Assembly: GCA_038326025.1 (NCBI GenBank)
Contig: JBBQJP010000014.1
Location: 1-64,000 of the forward strand
Direction: 5' to 3'
Source of the DNA: CAISIP01 sp038326025
Lineage (GTDB): Bacteria > Pseudomonadota > Gammaproteobacteria > Burkholderiales > Burkholderiaceae_C
DNA length: 64,000 nucleotides
Shown here: one piece after another, positions 35,443 to 44,958 of the stretch
How the letters are laid out: each line of letters opens with the position of its first letter
Position numbering within the stretch: position 1 is the first letter of the stretch
Notes under the pieces: generated by a model
The model's database searches: none
Seen by the model: only the letters and a program-made list of their open reading frames with translations
Told to the model about the DNA's origin: nothing
Position numbers and translations under genes: made by a program

Positions 35443-37344
35443 ATGTCCAGCCTCCTGAACATCGGAAAAAGCGCACTGCTGGCAAACCAGCAGGTGTTGC
35501 GCACGACCGGCAACAATATTGCCAACGTCAACACGGCGGGATACTCGCGCCAGAACGTCCAGCTCAATGCCGTCGAAGGCCTGTATTCCGGCTCTGGTTA
35601 CTACGGCCGGGGCGTCGAAGCGGCAACGGTGTTGCGCAGCCACAGCGACATGCTGACGCGCCAGGTCGCGCTGACCGGTTCGATTGCAGCGTCGGACTCC
35701 AAACGCCTGGAGCAGTTGCAAAAACTCGAGGACCTGTTCCAGGGCGGCAAGACCGGCCTGGGCGCTTCGATCAACGACATGCTCAACGCGTTTTCGGATG
35801 TGGCCAACTCGCCGACCGACCTGACGGCACGCACCGTCGTGCTGGCGCGCGCAGACGAGACTGCCGCGCGTTTTCGCGCCATCAGCCAGGATCTGGACAA
35901 CCTGCGCTCCAGCCTGCAGCTCGAGCTCAAGGCCAATGTTCAAACAGTCAATCAGCTGGCGTCGAAAATTGCCGACTCCAACCGCGAGATCCGCAATCAG
36001 CAAGGCAGTGGCCAAACGCCGAACGACTTGCTGGACCAGCGCGACGAGCTGATCCGCCAACTCAACACCTTGGTGCAGACCTCGAGCATTGCGGCCGAAG
36101 ACGGCTCCATCAACATTTTCGTGGCGGGCAGTCAGCCCTTGGTGCTGGGCATCGCTGCGTCCAAGCTGACCCTGACGCCCGATGCCTTCGGCGACCCGTA
36201 CAAGGCCAATCTGACGATGGAGCGCAGCGGCCTGACCGTGGTGCTCGACGAAAGCAGCCTGGCGGGCGGCGCACTGGCCGGCCAGTTGCGTTTTCAGAAC
36301 AACGATCTGGCCGATGCCGTCAACATGCTCGGGCGCATGGCGCTGGCGCTGGGCACGACGCTCAACCAGCAACACAGCCTGGGGCTGGATCTGAACGGCG
36401 CACCGGCCGGCAACCTGATGACGCTCGGCCCGATTTCCGACGGTCTTCCCGCGTTGGTCAATACCGGCAGCGCCAGCATCCAGGTCTCGGTGCAAACCAC
36501 GCCGAGCAGCGGCGCGACGCAGTTGTCCGCATCGGATTACGAGGTGCTGTTCACCGGCGCTGCGGCCGGCACCGTGCGCCGCATCTCCGACGGCCAGATC
36601 ACCAGCTTCGGCGCGGTACCGCTGCAGATCGACGGCCTCTCGCTACAGGTCAGTGGCACGGCCGCCGCCGGCGACCGTTTCATGATCACACCTTATCGCC
36701 AGGTCGCCGCCGGCATGGACGTGGCTTTTGCGTCACCCCGTGCGCTGGCGGTCGCCAGCCCGGTCGTACCCAGCGCCGGCGTGACAAACCAGGGCTCGCT
36801 GACCTTGCAGACGCTGATTCCGCAGCAGGCCAACGCCAACATGACGCAGACCGTGACGCTGACGTTCACCGGCGCTGGCAGCTTCGACGTGGTGGGTACT
36901 GGCACCGGCAATCCGACCGGCGTCGCGTATGTGCCGGGTCAGCCCATCAGTTACAACGGCTGGGCGCTGACACTCAAGGGCACACCGCAGATTGGTGACA
37001 CCTACACGGTCCAGGCCAATGCCTATCCGTCGATCGACGCGGGCAATGCCCATGCCATGCTGGCGATCCGCGATATCGCCATGTTCGATGGCGCCACGAC
37101 TACCGACGGTTATGCCGCACTGATGGCCGAGATCGGCGTACGCGTGCAAAGCGCGGGATTCGCCAGTGCCGTGTCGACGTCGATCGCCTCGTACGCGACG
37201 ACGGACCAGGCCGCGCTGGCCGGCGTGAACCTGGACGAAGAGGCCGCCCGAATGTTGCAGTTCCAGCAGGCCTACCAGGCGTCGGCCAAGATCCTGCAGG
37301 TGTCGCAGACACTTTTCGACTCGCTTTTAGCGAACCTGCGTTGA
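35443..37344 (+). CDS. flgK: Hook-filament junction protein FlgK
   Basis: FlgK (HAP1) links hook to filament and is escorted by FlgN. The 633-residue product has the N-terminal motif NNIANVNTAGYSRQNVQLNA. Helical D1 regions include RDELIRQLNTLVQTSSIAAE. A Thr/Ala/Gly-rich outer part precedes the C-terminal EEAARMLQFQQAYQASAKIL. It is followed by flgL after 26 bases. Confidence 0.96.
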   Translation: MSSLLNIGKSALLANQQVLRTTGNNIANVNTAGYSRQNVQLNAVEGLYSGSGYYGRGVEAATVLRSHSDMLTRQVALTGSIAASDSKRLEQLQKLEDLFQGGKTGLGASINDMLNAFSDVANSPTDLTARTVVLARADETAARFRAISQDLDNLRSSLQLELKANVQTVNQLASKIADSNREIRNQQGSGQTPNDLLDQRDELIRQLNTLVQTSSIAAEDGSINIFVAGSQPLVLGIAASKLTLTPDAFGDPYKANLTMERSGLTVVLDESSLAGGALAGQLRFQNNDLADAVNMLGRMALALGTTLNQQHSLGLDLNGAPAGNLMTLGPISDGLPALVNTGSASIQVSVQTTPSSGATQLSASDYEVLFTGAAAGTVRRISDGQITSFGAVPLQIDGLSLQVSGTAAAGDRFMITPYRQVAAGMDVAFASPRALAVASPVVPSAGVTNQGSLTLQTLIPQQANANMTQTVTLTFTGAGSFDVVGTGTGNPTGVAYVPGQPISYNGWALTLKGTPQIGDTYTVQANAYPSIDAGNAHAMLAIRDIAMFDGATTTDGYAALMAEIGVRVQSAGFASAVSTSIASYATTDQAALAGVNLDEEAARMLQFQQAYQASAKILQVSQTLFDSLLANLR

Positions 37345-37370
37345 CGCATTGACTTCCGGAGTAAAGGCTT

Positions 37371-38561
37371 ATGCGCATAGGAACCGCCAACGTTTACGAC
37401 AACGCGCTTGACCAGCTTTACAAGCGCCAGGGCGACATGCTCAAGCAGCAGGAACAACTGAGTTCGGGCCTGCGCGTGAACCGCGCCAGCGACGACCCGA
37501 TCGCGGCGGCCAAGGCCGAACGGGTCCTGGTGCGCCTTGGTCGCATCGAAACCGACCAGCGCGCGCTGGAAACACAGCGCTCGGCCTTGTCATCGGCCGA
37601 AGCCGGACTGGGTGAAGCGCTGGGGCGCATGCAGGACTTGCGCGAACTGGTGATTGCCGCGGGCAACGCGGGTTTCAGCCCGTCCGATCGCACCACGCTG
37701 GCCGATCAGATCAGCAACCTGCGCGACCAGATCTTTGCCATCGCCAACCGCACCGACAGCAATGGCGTACCCCTGTTTGGCGGCCTGGGCAGCGCAGGCT
37801 CGCCTTTCGCCGACATCCCCGCCGGTGTTCAGTTCCAGGGTGCACCGGGCCAGCGTGCCGCCACCACCACCGGCTTACCGGGCACCATGAACGGCCAGGC
37901 GATCTGGATGGACGTACCCAGCGGCAATCGCACGTTCGAGGTCTCGCTCGGTGCAGGCAACACCGGTGGCGTCTGGACCGACACCGGTAAGGTGCTATCG
38001 CCTGCCCTGCTGACCGGCGACAACTACCGCATCGACTTCACGGTGACGGCCGGCGTGACCACCTACGACGTGGTCAACACGACCTCAGCCGCCACCGTGC
38101 TCAGCGCCCAGCCCTACACCAGCGGCGCGCCGATCCAGTTCGACGGCCTGTCGGTGCTGCCGCAAGGCGCGCCTGCCAACGGCGATACCGTCGCCATCGC
38201 GCCCAGCACGCCGCTGAACCTGTTCAACATGCTCGACGCCACGGTCAACAGCATCCACAGTGCCTCCAGCGACAACAAGCTGTCGCAGGCGATCGCCCTG
38301 TCGCTGGCGCAGATCGACACCGGCATGGAGCGGCTGCAGGCGGCGCGCGGCCAGGCCGGCGACTGGCTGAACCGGGCGGACAGCATCACCGACGCGCAGT
38401 CGGCCCGCTCGCTGGCGCTCGAGTCGGACCGCTCGCGCGCCGTCGACGCCGACATGGCCAAGGCGATTTCGAACTTCACGACAGCACAGACGGGTTATCA
38501 GGCTGCGTTACAGTCCTACGCACAGATTCAACGTTTATCGCTCTTCAATTACATCAATTGA
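37371..38561 (+). CDS. flgL: Hook-filament junction protein FlgL
   Basis: FlgL (HAP3) is the second junction protein, resembling flagellin at both ends. The 396-residue product begins MRIGTANVYDNALDQLYKRQ and has LSSGLRVNRASDDPIAAAKA. It ends in a helix containing AISNFTTAQTGYQAALQSYA. Its stop is one base before the next start codon, so the following HDOD gene is part of this operon. Confidence 0.96.
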   Translation: MRIGTANVYDNALDQLYKRQGDMLKQQEQLSSGLRVNRASDDPIAAAKAERVLVRLGRIETDQRALETQRSALSSAEAGLGEALGRMQDLRELVIAAGNAGFSPSDRTTLADQISNLRDQIFAIANRTDSNGVPLFGGLGSAGSPFADIPAGVQFQGAPGQRAATTTGLPGTMNGQAIWMDVPSGNRTFEVSLGAGNTGGVWTDTGKVLSPALLTGDNYRIDFTVTAGVTTYDVVNTTSAATVLSAQPYTSGAPIQFDGLSVLPQGAPANGDTVAIAPSTPLNLFNMLDATVNSIHSASSDNKLSQAIALSLAQIDTGMERLQAARGQAGDWLNRADSITDAQSARSLALESDRSRAVDADMAKAISNFTTAQTGYQAALQSYAQIQRLSLFNYIN

Positions 38562-38562
38562 C

Positions 38563-39774
38563 ATGGCCCCCTCGTCTCTGGGACAACTGATCCTGGGCTA
38601 CCAGCTGATCTGGAACAAGGCGCGCCGGCCGGCGGCCATGCAGCTATTCATGTCGCCGCTGGACGGGGAGCCGGTCGAGGTGGCGCATTTTCTACGTGCC
38701 CTGACCCTGACCTGGACCGGCCAAAGCCCTATCCTGATACTCACACCGCTCAGCGCGGATCTGCTTGCCGGCGCGCTGGAGCACAACACATCCGACGGCC
38801 CCTGGCTTTGTGTGCAGCAGGACCTGCTTGGCGAAGCCGGCATCATTGATCTGCTGCAAAAGGCCCATGGGCGCGGCATGCAACTGCTGTGGCGCGGCGC
38901 CCCGGGTGAGCGGCCCGACGCGGCGATCGCACCTTTGTTTGCACGCCTCATCATCTCGCTGACCGCGGGCGAAGCCCTGGCCGGCGCCCATGTGTCGCTG
39001 ACCCAGAACCGTGGCACGCCAAGCGCGACCAACCCGGTGCTGCCGGGTCAGATCGTCGAGGCCCCTCCCAGCCGCCTGATGGCCGACCATTGCCTGGATC
39101 AGAGCGCGGCCTGGGGTATCGCCGGCTGGCCCAGCGACGACGTATTGCTTTCGCATCAGCACCAGCCGGTGCAGCCAAGTCACCAGGCAATCGTCAAACT
39201 GCTGCGCGAGATCGACAAGGACGTGGCGCTCGACCTGCTTGAGCACACGCTGGCAGAGGAGCCATTGCTGGCCTATCGTTTCCTGCGTTATTCCAATTCG
39301 GCCGGAGTCGGTCTGCGCAAGGAGGTCGAATCCCTGCGCCACGGGCTGATGCTGCTGGGCCTGACCCGCTTCAAGCAGTGGCTGATGGAGCAGATGCGGC
39401 TGGCAACCGACGAACCCGACATGGAACCGGTGCGTACCGGCATTGTGATGCGCGCCCACTTGATGGAGCACCTGCTCGATGCCGGCGACGAAGACACGCT
39501 GCGCCGAGAGGTGTTCCTGACCGGCATGTTGTCGCAGATCGACGGGCTGCTGGGCGAGCCCTTGCGCGACGCCCTGCACCGCCTGCCGCTGTCGGAGCGC
39601 GTGAATGGTGCGATCCTGGGCCGCAGCGGCCCCTACGCCCCGTTCCTGGAACTGGCCACCGCGCTCGAATACCCGCAAATGACGCAAGTGGCGGACTTGT
39701 GCAAGGAGCATGAGCTGCATCTGGACGATGTCAACCGCACCATGTTGCGGGTGATGGCGCAGTTGCAGCACTAG
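38563..39774 (+). CDS. HDOD-domain protein, YuxH-like with degenerate N-terminal part
   Basis: The 403-residue product has a C-terminal HDOD domain (about residues 205-385), with LLREIDKDVALDLLEHTLAE, AYRFLRYSNSAG and LRHGLMLLGLTRFKQWLMEQ. HDOD is related to HD hydrolases but lacks their metal ligands and is found in signalling proteins. The N-terminal 190 residues (LILGYQLIWNKARRPAAMQL) sit where YuxH-type proteins carry an EAL domain, but I see no EAL catalytic residues. It starts one base after flgL. A link between hook completion and cyclic-di-GMP-type or motility control is inference. A weak hairpin lies in the 77 bases before the convergent cupin gene. Confidence 0.82.
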   Translation: MAPSSLGQLILGYQLIWNKARRPAAMQLFMSPLDGEPVEVAHFLRALTLTWTGQSPILILTPLSADLLAGALEHNTSDGPWLCVQQDLLGEAGIIDLLQKAHGRGMQLLWRGAPGERPDAAIAPLFARLIISLTAGEALAGAHVSLTQNRGTPSATNPVLPGQIVEAPPSRLMADHCLDQSAAWGIAGWPSDDVLLSHQHQPVQPSHQAIVKLLREIDKDVALDLLEHTLAEEPLLAYRFLRYSNSAGVGLRKEVESLRHGLMLLGLTRFKQWLMEQMRLATDEPDMEPVRTGIVMRAHLMEHLLDAGDEDTLRREVFLTGMLSQIDGLLGEPLRDALHRLPLSERVNGAILGRSGPYAPFLELATALEYPQMTQVADLCKEHELHLDDVNRTMLRVMAQLQH

Positions 39775-39851
39775 CCCGCAACGCGCGCGCAGAGATAGGG
39801 TGCGCTGCGGCGCCGCTAAAACACGCCATTCCGCGGATGGCGCCCGGCAAC

Positions 39852-40277
39852 TTACGCTGGTTTGTTGTGCTCTGCCGAGATCGGCCGGGTTTCGCCGGAT
39901 TCGGTCAAGGTGCGTGTGGCCTGCATGGACGCATAGGTCCAGAAAATTTTCATCGGCGCATCGTTCGACATATTGCGGAATCGGTGCGACAGATTGGCCG
40001 GAATCCAGGTCGTGTCATGCGGCTTGAGCGGCATCGAGTCATGGCCGTCCATGTCCATCATGGCGTTGCCCTCGAGCAGCATCACGCTCTCTTCGCAGTT
40101 GTGGCTGTGAAACGGAATCGCGACACCGGCCGCAAACTCGGTAATGCCATTGATGAAGCCACCGGCGCCGACATGGGCGGTGACCAGCGGAATCGTGCGT
40201 GCGCCACCCCCACGGTCGTGGCTGGTGAGTTCATCGGGGCGCAGGACCTGGGGTCCACGGGTTGCGGTATTTGTCAT
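39852..40277 (-). CDS. Cupin-domain protein
   Basis: This is a small single-domain cupin of 141 residues. The first cupin motif has the metal-ligand pattern in PFHSHNCEESVMLLEG and the second is in WIPANLSHRFRNMS. Such proteins bind a metal and can be isomerases, dioxygenases or sensors; the reaction cannot be told from sequence. It lies 37 bases downstream of the aldehyde dehydrogenase gene on the same strand and is probably co-transcribed with it. Confidence 0.8.
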   Translation of the reverse strand: MTNTATRGPQVLRPDELTSHDRGGGARTIPLVTAHVGAGGFINGITEFAAGVAIPFHSHNCEESVMLLEGNAMMDMDGHDSMPLKPHDTTWIPANLSHRFRNMSNDAPMKIFWTYASMQATRTLTESGETRPISAEHNKPA

Positions 40278-40314
40278 GGGCTTACCTTTTCAATGGGGGA
40301 AGGATACTGCGGCA

Positions 40315-41685
40315 TCACAATGCCGGGCCGGTCCAGACGGTCTTGATGTTGGTGAACTCGCGCAATCCGTAGACGCCGAGTTCGCGGCCGTAACCGGACT
40401 GCTTCAATCCGCCGAACGGCAGGCGCGCATCGGATGCGACGATGCCATTGACGAACACCGCACCGGCCTCGATCTCGCGCGACAAGGCCCGCGCACGCAC
40501 CAGGTCGCCGGTCCACAAGGCTGCGCCCAGACCGAAGTCGGTATCGTTGGCCACGCGAATCGCCTCGGCGGCATCCGACACACGTAATACCGCGGCCACC
40601 GGACCAAATGTTTCCTGGCGTGCGGCCACCATGTCGACACCCACGTGGTCGAGCACCGTCGGCGCATAAAAGTGGCCGGGGCGATCCAGTACATGGCCGC
40701 CCAGGCGCAGCACCGCGCCCTGCGCCACGGTGGCCTCGACCTGCGCATGCAATTCGTCGCGCAGATTGCCGCGCGCCATGGTGCCTACTTCGGTGGCCAT
40801 GTCCATCGGGTCACCGACCACAAGTTGCGCGCTCAAGGCGCACAGGCGCTCGACAAAAGCATCGGCCACCGACGCTTCGACGATGAAACGTTTGGCCGAG
40901 ATGCAGCTCTGGCCGGTGTTGTGAAAACGTGCCTTGGTCGCGGCGCGGGCCGCAGCCTCGATGTCGGCGTCGGCCAGCACGATGAGCGGATCGGAACCAC
41001 CGAGTTCGAGCACCTGCTTCTTGAGCGCATGCCCGGCCTGCGAGGCAATCGCCCGGCCCACCGGCGTGGAGCCGGTAAAGGTCACGGCGGCGATGCGCGG
41101 ATCTTCGATGACGGCCCGCACAGCGGACGATTCGACCAGCAACACGCCAAACAGGCCCTCGGGTGCGCCTGCCTCGGCAAACAGCTGCCCGAGCGCCAAC
41201 GCACATTGCGGCACGTTGCCCGCATGTTTGAGCACCACGGCATTGCCGGCCGATACGGCCGGAATCGCGGCACGCAAAACCTGCCAGAACGGGTAGTTCC
41301 AGGGCATCACCGCCAGCAACACGCCCAGCGGGTCGTAGACCACCCGGCTGTCGGTGGCATTGCTGGCAACGATTTCATCCTGCAGGAAAGCGCCGGCGTG
41401 CTCCGCGTAGTAGACGCAGGTCACCGCGCATTTTTCAACCTCGACCATCGCCTCGGACAAGGGTTTGCCCATTTCCCGGGTGATGAGCGTGGCGTATTCG
41501 GCCTTGCGTTGGCGCAACACCCGGGCCAACGCGGTCAGCAGCGTCAGGCGCTCGGCGACCGGGCGCTTGCGCCAATGGCGTTGCGCGGTGGCCGCGTGGG
41601 TAAGGCATTCGTCGATTCGGGCGGCGCCGTAGGCGTCGAACGAAGCCAGTGTTTCGCCGGTGGCGGGATTGATGGAGTGAATCAT
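40315..41685 (-). CDS. NAD(P)-dependent aldehyde dehydrogenase, succinate-semialdehyde type
   Basis: The enzyme oxidises an aldehyde to a carboxylate. The 456-residue product matches the short succinate-semialdehyde dehydrogenase (GabD/Sad) group. The catalytic Cys261 is in NTGQSCISAKRF, the general-base Glu is about 34 residues earlier in LELGGSDP, and the Rossmann string is PWNYPFWQVLRAA. The true substrate is uncertain. It lies 30 bases downstream of a Bug receptor gene and upstream of the cupin, suggesting a late oxidation step for an imported carboxylate. Confidence 0.88.
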   Translation of the reverse strand: MIHSINPATGETLASFDAYGAARIDECLTHAATAQRHWRKRPVAERLTLLTALARVLRQRKAEYATLITREMGKPLSEAMVEVEKCAVTCVYYAEHAGAFLQDEIVASNATDSRVVYDPLGVLLAVMPWNYPFWQVLRAAIPAVSAGNAVVLKHAGNVPQCALALGQLFAEAGAPEGLFGVLLVESSAVRAVIEDPRIAAVTFTGSTPVGRAIASQAGHALKKQVLELGGSDPLIVLADADIEAAARAATKARFHNTGQSCISAKRFIVEASVADAFVERLCALSAQLVVGDPMDMATEVGTMARGNLRDELHAQVEATVAQGAVLRLGGHVLDRPGHFYAPTVLDHVGVDMVAARQETFGPVAAVLRVSDAAEAIRVANDTDFGLGAALWTGDLVRARALSREIEAGAVFVNGIVASDARLPFGGLKQSGYGRELGVYGLREFTNIKTVWTGPAL

Positions 41686-41715
41686 TTGGAGTTATCGCCA
41701 GAGAGTTCTTCGCCC

Positions 41716-42693
41716 TCAATCGGCCTTGATGTTGTTGTCCTGGATCAGCTTGCGATACAGCTCGAATTGCGCCTTGGTGGCGGAGCCGAATTCCTGTGCG
41801 CTTGTGCCGCGCAACGTCAAACCCAGTGCCGTCAGCTTGTCGCGCGTCTCCGGGTCGGCCAGTGCCTTGCGCACCTCGGCATTGAGCCGCTCGACAATGT
41901 CCTTGCTGGTTCCAGGGGGAGCCACCATGGCGAACCAGGAATTGAAGAAGAAGCCCTTGAGGCCGGACTCGTCCACCGTCGGAACGCTGGCATATTGGGC
42001 CAGGCGCTTGGGGGTTGACGTGGCGAGCAGACGCAGTTTTCCGCCCTGGATCAACGATGTCACCGTGCCCAGTCCCTGGAACGCGACATCGACTTCGCCG
42101 GCGGCCGCAGCCACCGCTGCCGGCGTGGCACCCTTGTAGGGCACATGCAGCAGGTTCAGGCCAGCGGTGGTGTTGAACAAGGCCATGCCGATGTGTTGCG
42201 GGCTGCCACTGCCACCCGAACTGAAGGTGAGTTTGCCCGGCGCGGCCTTGGCAGCCGCGATCAGGTCGGCTACGGTTTTATACGGCGAGTCGGTCTTGAC
42301 GACCATGCCCCATTCGATCGTGCCGACCAGCGACACGGGGTCGAAATCGGTCAGCGCATTCCACGGCATCGGTTTGTAGATGTGGGGCACCATGGTCAGG
42401 ATGCTGTCGTTGAAGCCGCCGATCGTGTAGCCGTCCGGCGCGGCCTTGGCCACGCGGTCGGCGCCGATCAGGCCAGACGATCCGGTGAGGTTTTCGATCA
42501 CGATGGACTGGCCCATGCTGACCGACATCTTCTGGGTCACGATGCGCGCGGCATTGTCGACCGCGCTGCCGGCGGCCAGCGGCACGATCATGCGGATGGT
42601 GCGGGTCGGGTAGCTGCCCTGTGCGGATGCGGTAGTGGCCAGCGCCAGGGTGGTGGTGGCGGCTGCCAACCATTGCAGGATACGTGGGGTCAT
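41716..42693 (-). CDS. Bug/TctC-family periplasmic solute-binding protein (first)
   Basis: Bug proteins bind small carboxylates and are greatly expanded in Burkholderiales. The 325-residue product has a signal peptide (ending near TASA), then the family strings PTRTIRMIVPLAAGSAVDNA, LTFSSGGSGSPQHIGMALF and VPYKGATPAAVAAAAGEVDV. No TctA or TctB membrane gene is nearby, as is common for orphan Bugs. It lies between an Ldh_2-type dehydrogenase and an aldehyde dehydrogenase. Confidence 0.92.
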   Translation of the reverse strand: MTPRILQWLAAATTTLALATTASAQGSYPTRTIRMIVPLAAGSAVDNAARIVTQKMSVSMGQSIVIENLTGSSGLIGADRVAKAAPDGYTIGGFNDSILTMVPHIYKPMPWNALTDFDPVSLVGTIEWGMVVKTDSPYKTVADLIAAAKAAPGKLTFSSGGSGSPQHIGMALFNTTAGLNLLHVPYKGATPAAVAAAAGEVDVAFQGLGTVTSLIQGGKLRLLATSTPKRLAQYASVPTVDESGLKGFFFNSWFAMVAPPGTSKDIVERLNAEVRKALADPETRDKLTALGLTLRGTSAQEFGSATKAQFELYRKLIQDNNIKAD

Positions 42694-42757
42694 GAAGTGT
42701 CTTCCTTCGTTAGGTGTTCAAGTGACGATGCCGGGAATGGGGAGTCGGAAAGCGATG

Positions 42758-43822
42758 TCAGATTAGTGGTGCAATCTCCAGTTCGGCCGCCAGGACCGCC
42801 AGGTCGGCCACCAGGCCGCTGGCAACGGGAATTCCTTGCACCGCGTATTGCTCGCGCCGCAGATGGCTTTGCTCACCCGGCATCCAGATCCGGTCGACCC
42901 CGGGCAGGCGCTCGCTGTTGCGCAGGTCACCCACCAGATGATCGAGTGCACCCTTGAAGGCCTGCGGTTCACCAAAGGCCGCCAGGTCGATCACCAGCAG
43001 CGCCTGGCCGGTGTTGGTCGGTGTGGTGCTGTCATGGTTGAAGTCAACCACATCGCGCCCCATGGCCGCGCCATTGAGCGTGCCGGCCAGCAGGCCGACG
43101 ATCAGCGCCAGGCCGTAACCTTTGTGGCCACCGATGGGCAACAGGAAACCTTCTTCGGCCCGGGTCGGGTCCGTCAGTGGTTTTCCCTGGCGATCGATCA
43201 TCCAGCCCTCGGGCATCTGCTCGCCACGTTTGGCCTTGGCTTTCACTTTTCCGTAGGCGGCCACCGTGGTGGCCATGTCCAGCACCACGGCCGGCTCGTT
43301 ACCGGCCGGCAGGCCGACCGCGATCGGGTTGGTCGACAGCAGCATCTCCATTCCACCCCATGGTGGAAGATGGTTCGCGTTGCCCACTGCGAAATACAGC
43401 GCGATCATGTTGTTCTCGACCGGCTTGCGCACATACAACGAAGCCGGCCCGGCATGGTTGCTGGCACGGGTGCCAACCCAGGCCACGCCCACCTCGCGCG
43501 CCTTGGCGATGGCCACGTCAACGGCTTTCGACACCACCAGGTGCCCCATGCCGTTGTCGCCGTCGAGCACCGCCATGCCGGCCTTCTCATGCACGATGCG
43601 CACATCGGGACGGACGTTGATACCACCGGCGCGGATACGTTTGACGTATTGCGGCAACCGAATGACACCGTGGCCGTCCGAACCTTGTGCGTCCGCCTCG
43701 GCCATCAATCCGGCAACCTGCTCGGCATCGGCTTGCGGCAGGCCGACGCGCAGCAAGGTGGCGCCGATGAAGCGCCGGAGTTGTTCGGCGCTGATCAATA
43801 TCGAATTGTTATTTGATTTCAT
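42758..43822 (-). CDS. Malate/L-lactate (Ldh_2) family dehydrogenase
   Basis: The family contains NAD(P)-dependent oxidoreductases acting on 2-hydroxyacids such as malate, sulfolactate and ureidoglycolate. The 354-residue product has the family's AEADAQGSDGHGVIRLPQYV with the conserved catalytic-type His, plus ASNHAGPASLYVRKPVENNM and LLPIGGHKGYGLALIVGLLA. It is the first gene of a minus-strand run (dehydrogenase, Bug, aldehyde dehydrogenase, cupin) and diverges from a LysR gene by 140 bases. The substrate is not predictable. Confidence 0.9.
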   Translation of the reverse strand: MKSNNNSILISAEQLRRFIGATLLRVGLPQADAEQVAGLMAEADAQGSDGHGVIRLPQYVKRIRAGGINVRPDVRIVHEKAGMAVLDGDNGMGHLVVSKAVDVAIAKAREVGVAWVGTRASNHAGPASLYVRKPVENNMIALYFAVGNANHLPPWGGMEMLLSTNPIAVGLPAGNEPAVVLDMATTVAAYGKVKAKAKRGEQMPEGWMIDRQGKPLTDPTRAEEGFLLPIGGHKGYGLALIVGLLAGTLNGAAMGRDVVDFNHDSTTPTNTGQALLVIDLAAFGEPQAFKGALDHLVGDLRNSERLPGVDRIWMPGEQSHLRREQYAVQGIPVASGLVADLAVLAAELEIAPLI

Positions 43823-43962
43823 CGTGAATCAGTGGCTTTTGGCTTGCTGTTGCTCAGAGTAGGAGCGCGAAGTTTAGGACGCGGTCGCACCCGGGTCCAA
43901 TTGCAAATTCGTCGACTGCCATATCATCCCGGTATCGAGAAGCTGTTCAACGGAAGCGAAAA

Positions 43963-44904
43963 ATGAACCTGCGCGCCTTGCGTTATTTCGTCGCCATCGC
44001 CGACGCCGGAAGCCTCACGGCCGCGGCCGAGGCGATCGCCATTGCTCAACCTGCGCTCACCCGCCAATTGCGCGAACTCGAAACCGATCTGGGTGTGCAG
44101 TTGCTGCAGCGCACGCCCCGCGGCGTCTTGCTGACGCAGGCCGGCGTCACCCTGTACGAATCGGCCCAGCGCATGCTGGCCGAAGCCGCCCGGGTGCGCC
44201 AGCAACTGGCGCAGCGCCAGGACACGACTAAATCCACCGTGGTGCTGGGCACTTCACCCACATTGGCGCGCGTGTTGCTCCCCAGCCTGCTAGAGAACTG
44301 CATGCGTTCGCTGGCCCATGTCCAGTTGCGGGCACGTGAGGCGTTCACGCCCACCTTGCTGGACTGGCTCGAACGCGGCGTGGTGGACATGGCCATCGTG
44401 ACCAACCCCGAACCCGGCCGCGCTCTGACCCTGCACCCGCTGCTCGGTGAACCGTTTGCGCTGATATCGAATGCGGCCATGGGCATCGCGCCGGTGGTGT
44501 CGGTCAGCCAGCTGACCCGCATCCCGCTGATCATCACCAGCCTGCACCTGGGCATCGTCGAGCGCCAGTTGCTGCCCCTGCGCGCGCACCTGCAAGTGCA
44601 GTCGGTCATCGACTCGGTGGACTCGATCCACGAACTGATTCTGCGCGGCCCGTGGGCCACCATCATGCCGGTGTCGGTATTCAAGGAACCACGCGCCACG
44701 CAATCGGTGGTGTTGTCCGAAATCACCGGCGTGCAACTCAACCGGCTGCTGGTACTGGCCACCCGGGTCGAGCGGCAGAACGACAGCGCACGGCAGGTGG
44801 TCAAGGAGATGATCGAAGCCGAATGCGCCAGGTTGACGCGGCGCGGGGTGTTCAGCTTCGGCCAGACCCAGCCCGCACCCGCCCAGATCGCGGGCACGGA
44901 GTGA
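43963..44904 (+). CDS. LysR-family transcriptional regulator
   Basis: The 313-residue product has the N-terminal winged helix-turn-helix (residues 1-60) with MNLRALRYFVAIADAGSLTA, AEAIAIAQPALTRQLRELET and VQLLQRTPRGVLLTQAG. A substrate-binding-type effector domain follows. It diverges from the Ldh_2 dehydrogenase gene and probably controls it, and perhaps the genes on its other side. The effector is unknown. The 54 bases to the convergent TRAP gene contain only a weak hairpin. Confidence 0.93.
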   Translation: MNLRALRYFVAIADAGSLTAAAEAIAIAQPALTRQLRELETDLGVQLLQRTPRGVLLTQAGVTLYESAQRMLAEAARVRQQLAQRQDTTKSTVVLGTSPTLARVLLPSLLENCMRSLAHVQLRAREAFTPTLLDWLERGVVDMAIVTNPEPGRALTLHPLLGEPFALISNAAMGIAPVVSVSQLTRIPLIITSLHLGIVERQLLPLRAHLQVQSVIDSVDSIHELILRGPWATIMPVSVFKEPRATQSVVLSEITGVQLNRLLVLATRVERQNDSARQVVKEMIEAECARLTRRGVFSFGQTQPAPAQIAGTE

Positions 44905-44958
44905 GCGGGTCGCTTTGCCACCCGATCGCGTGACGATGAGCCACGGGCTTTCTGCGCC

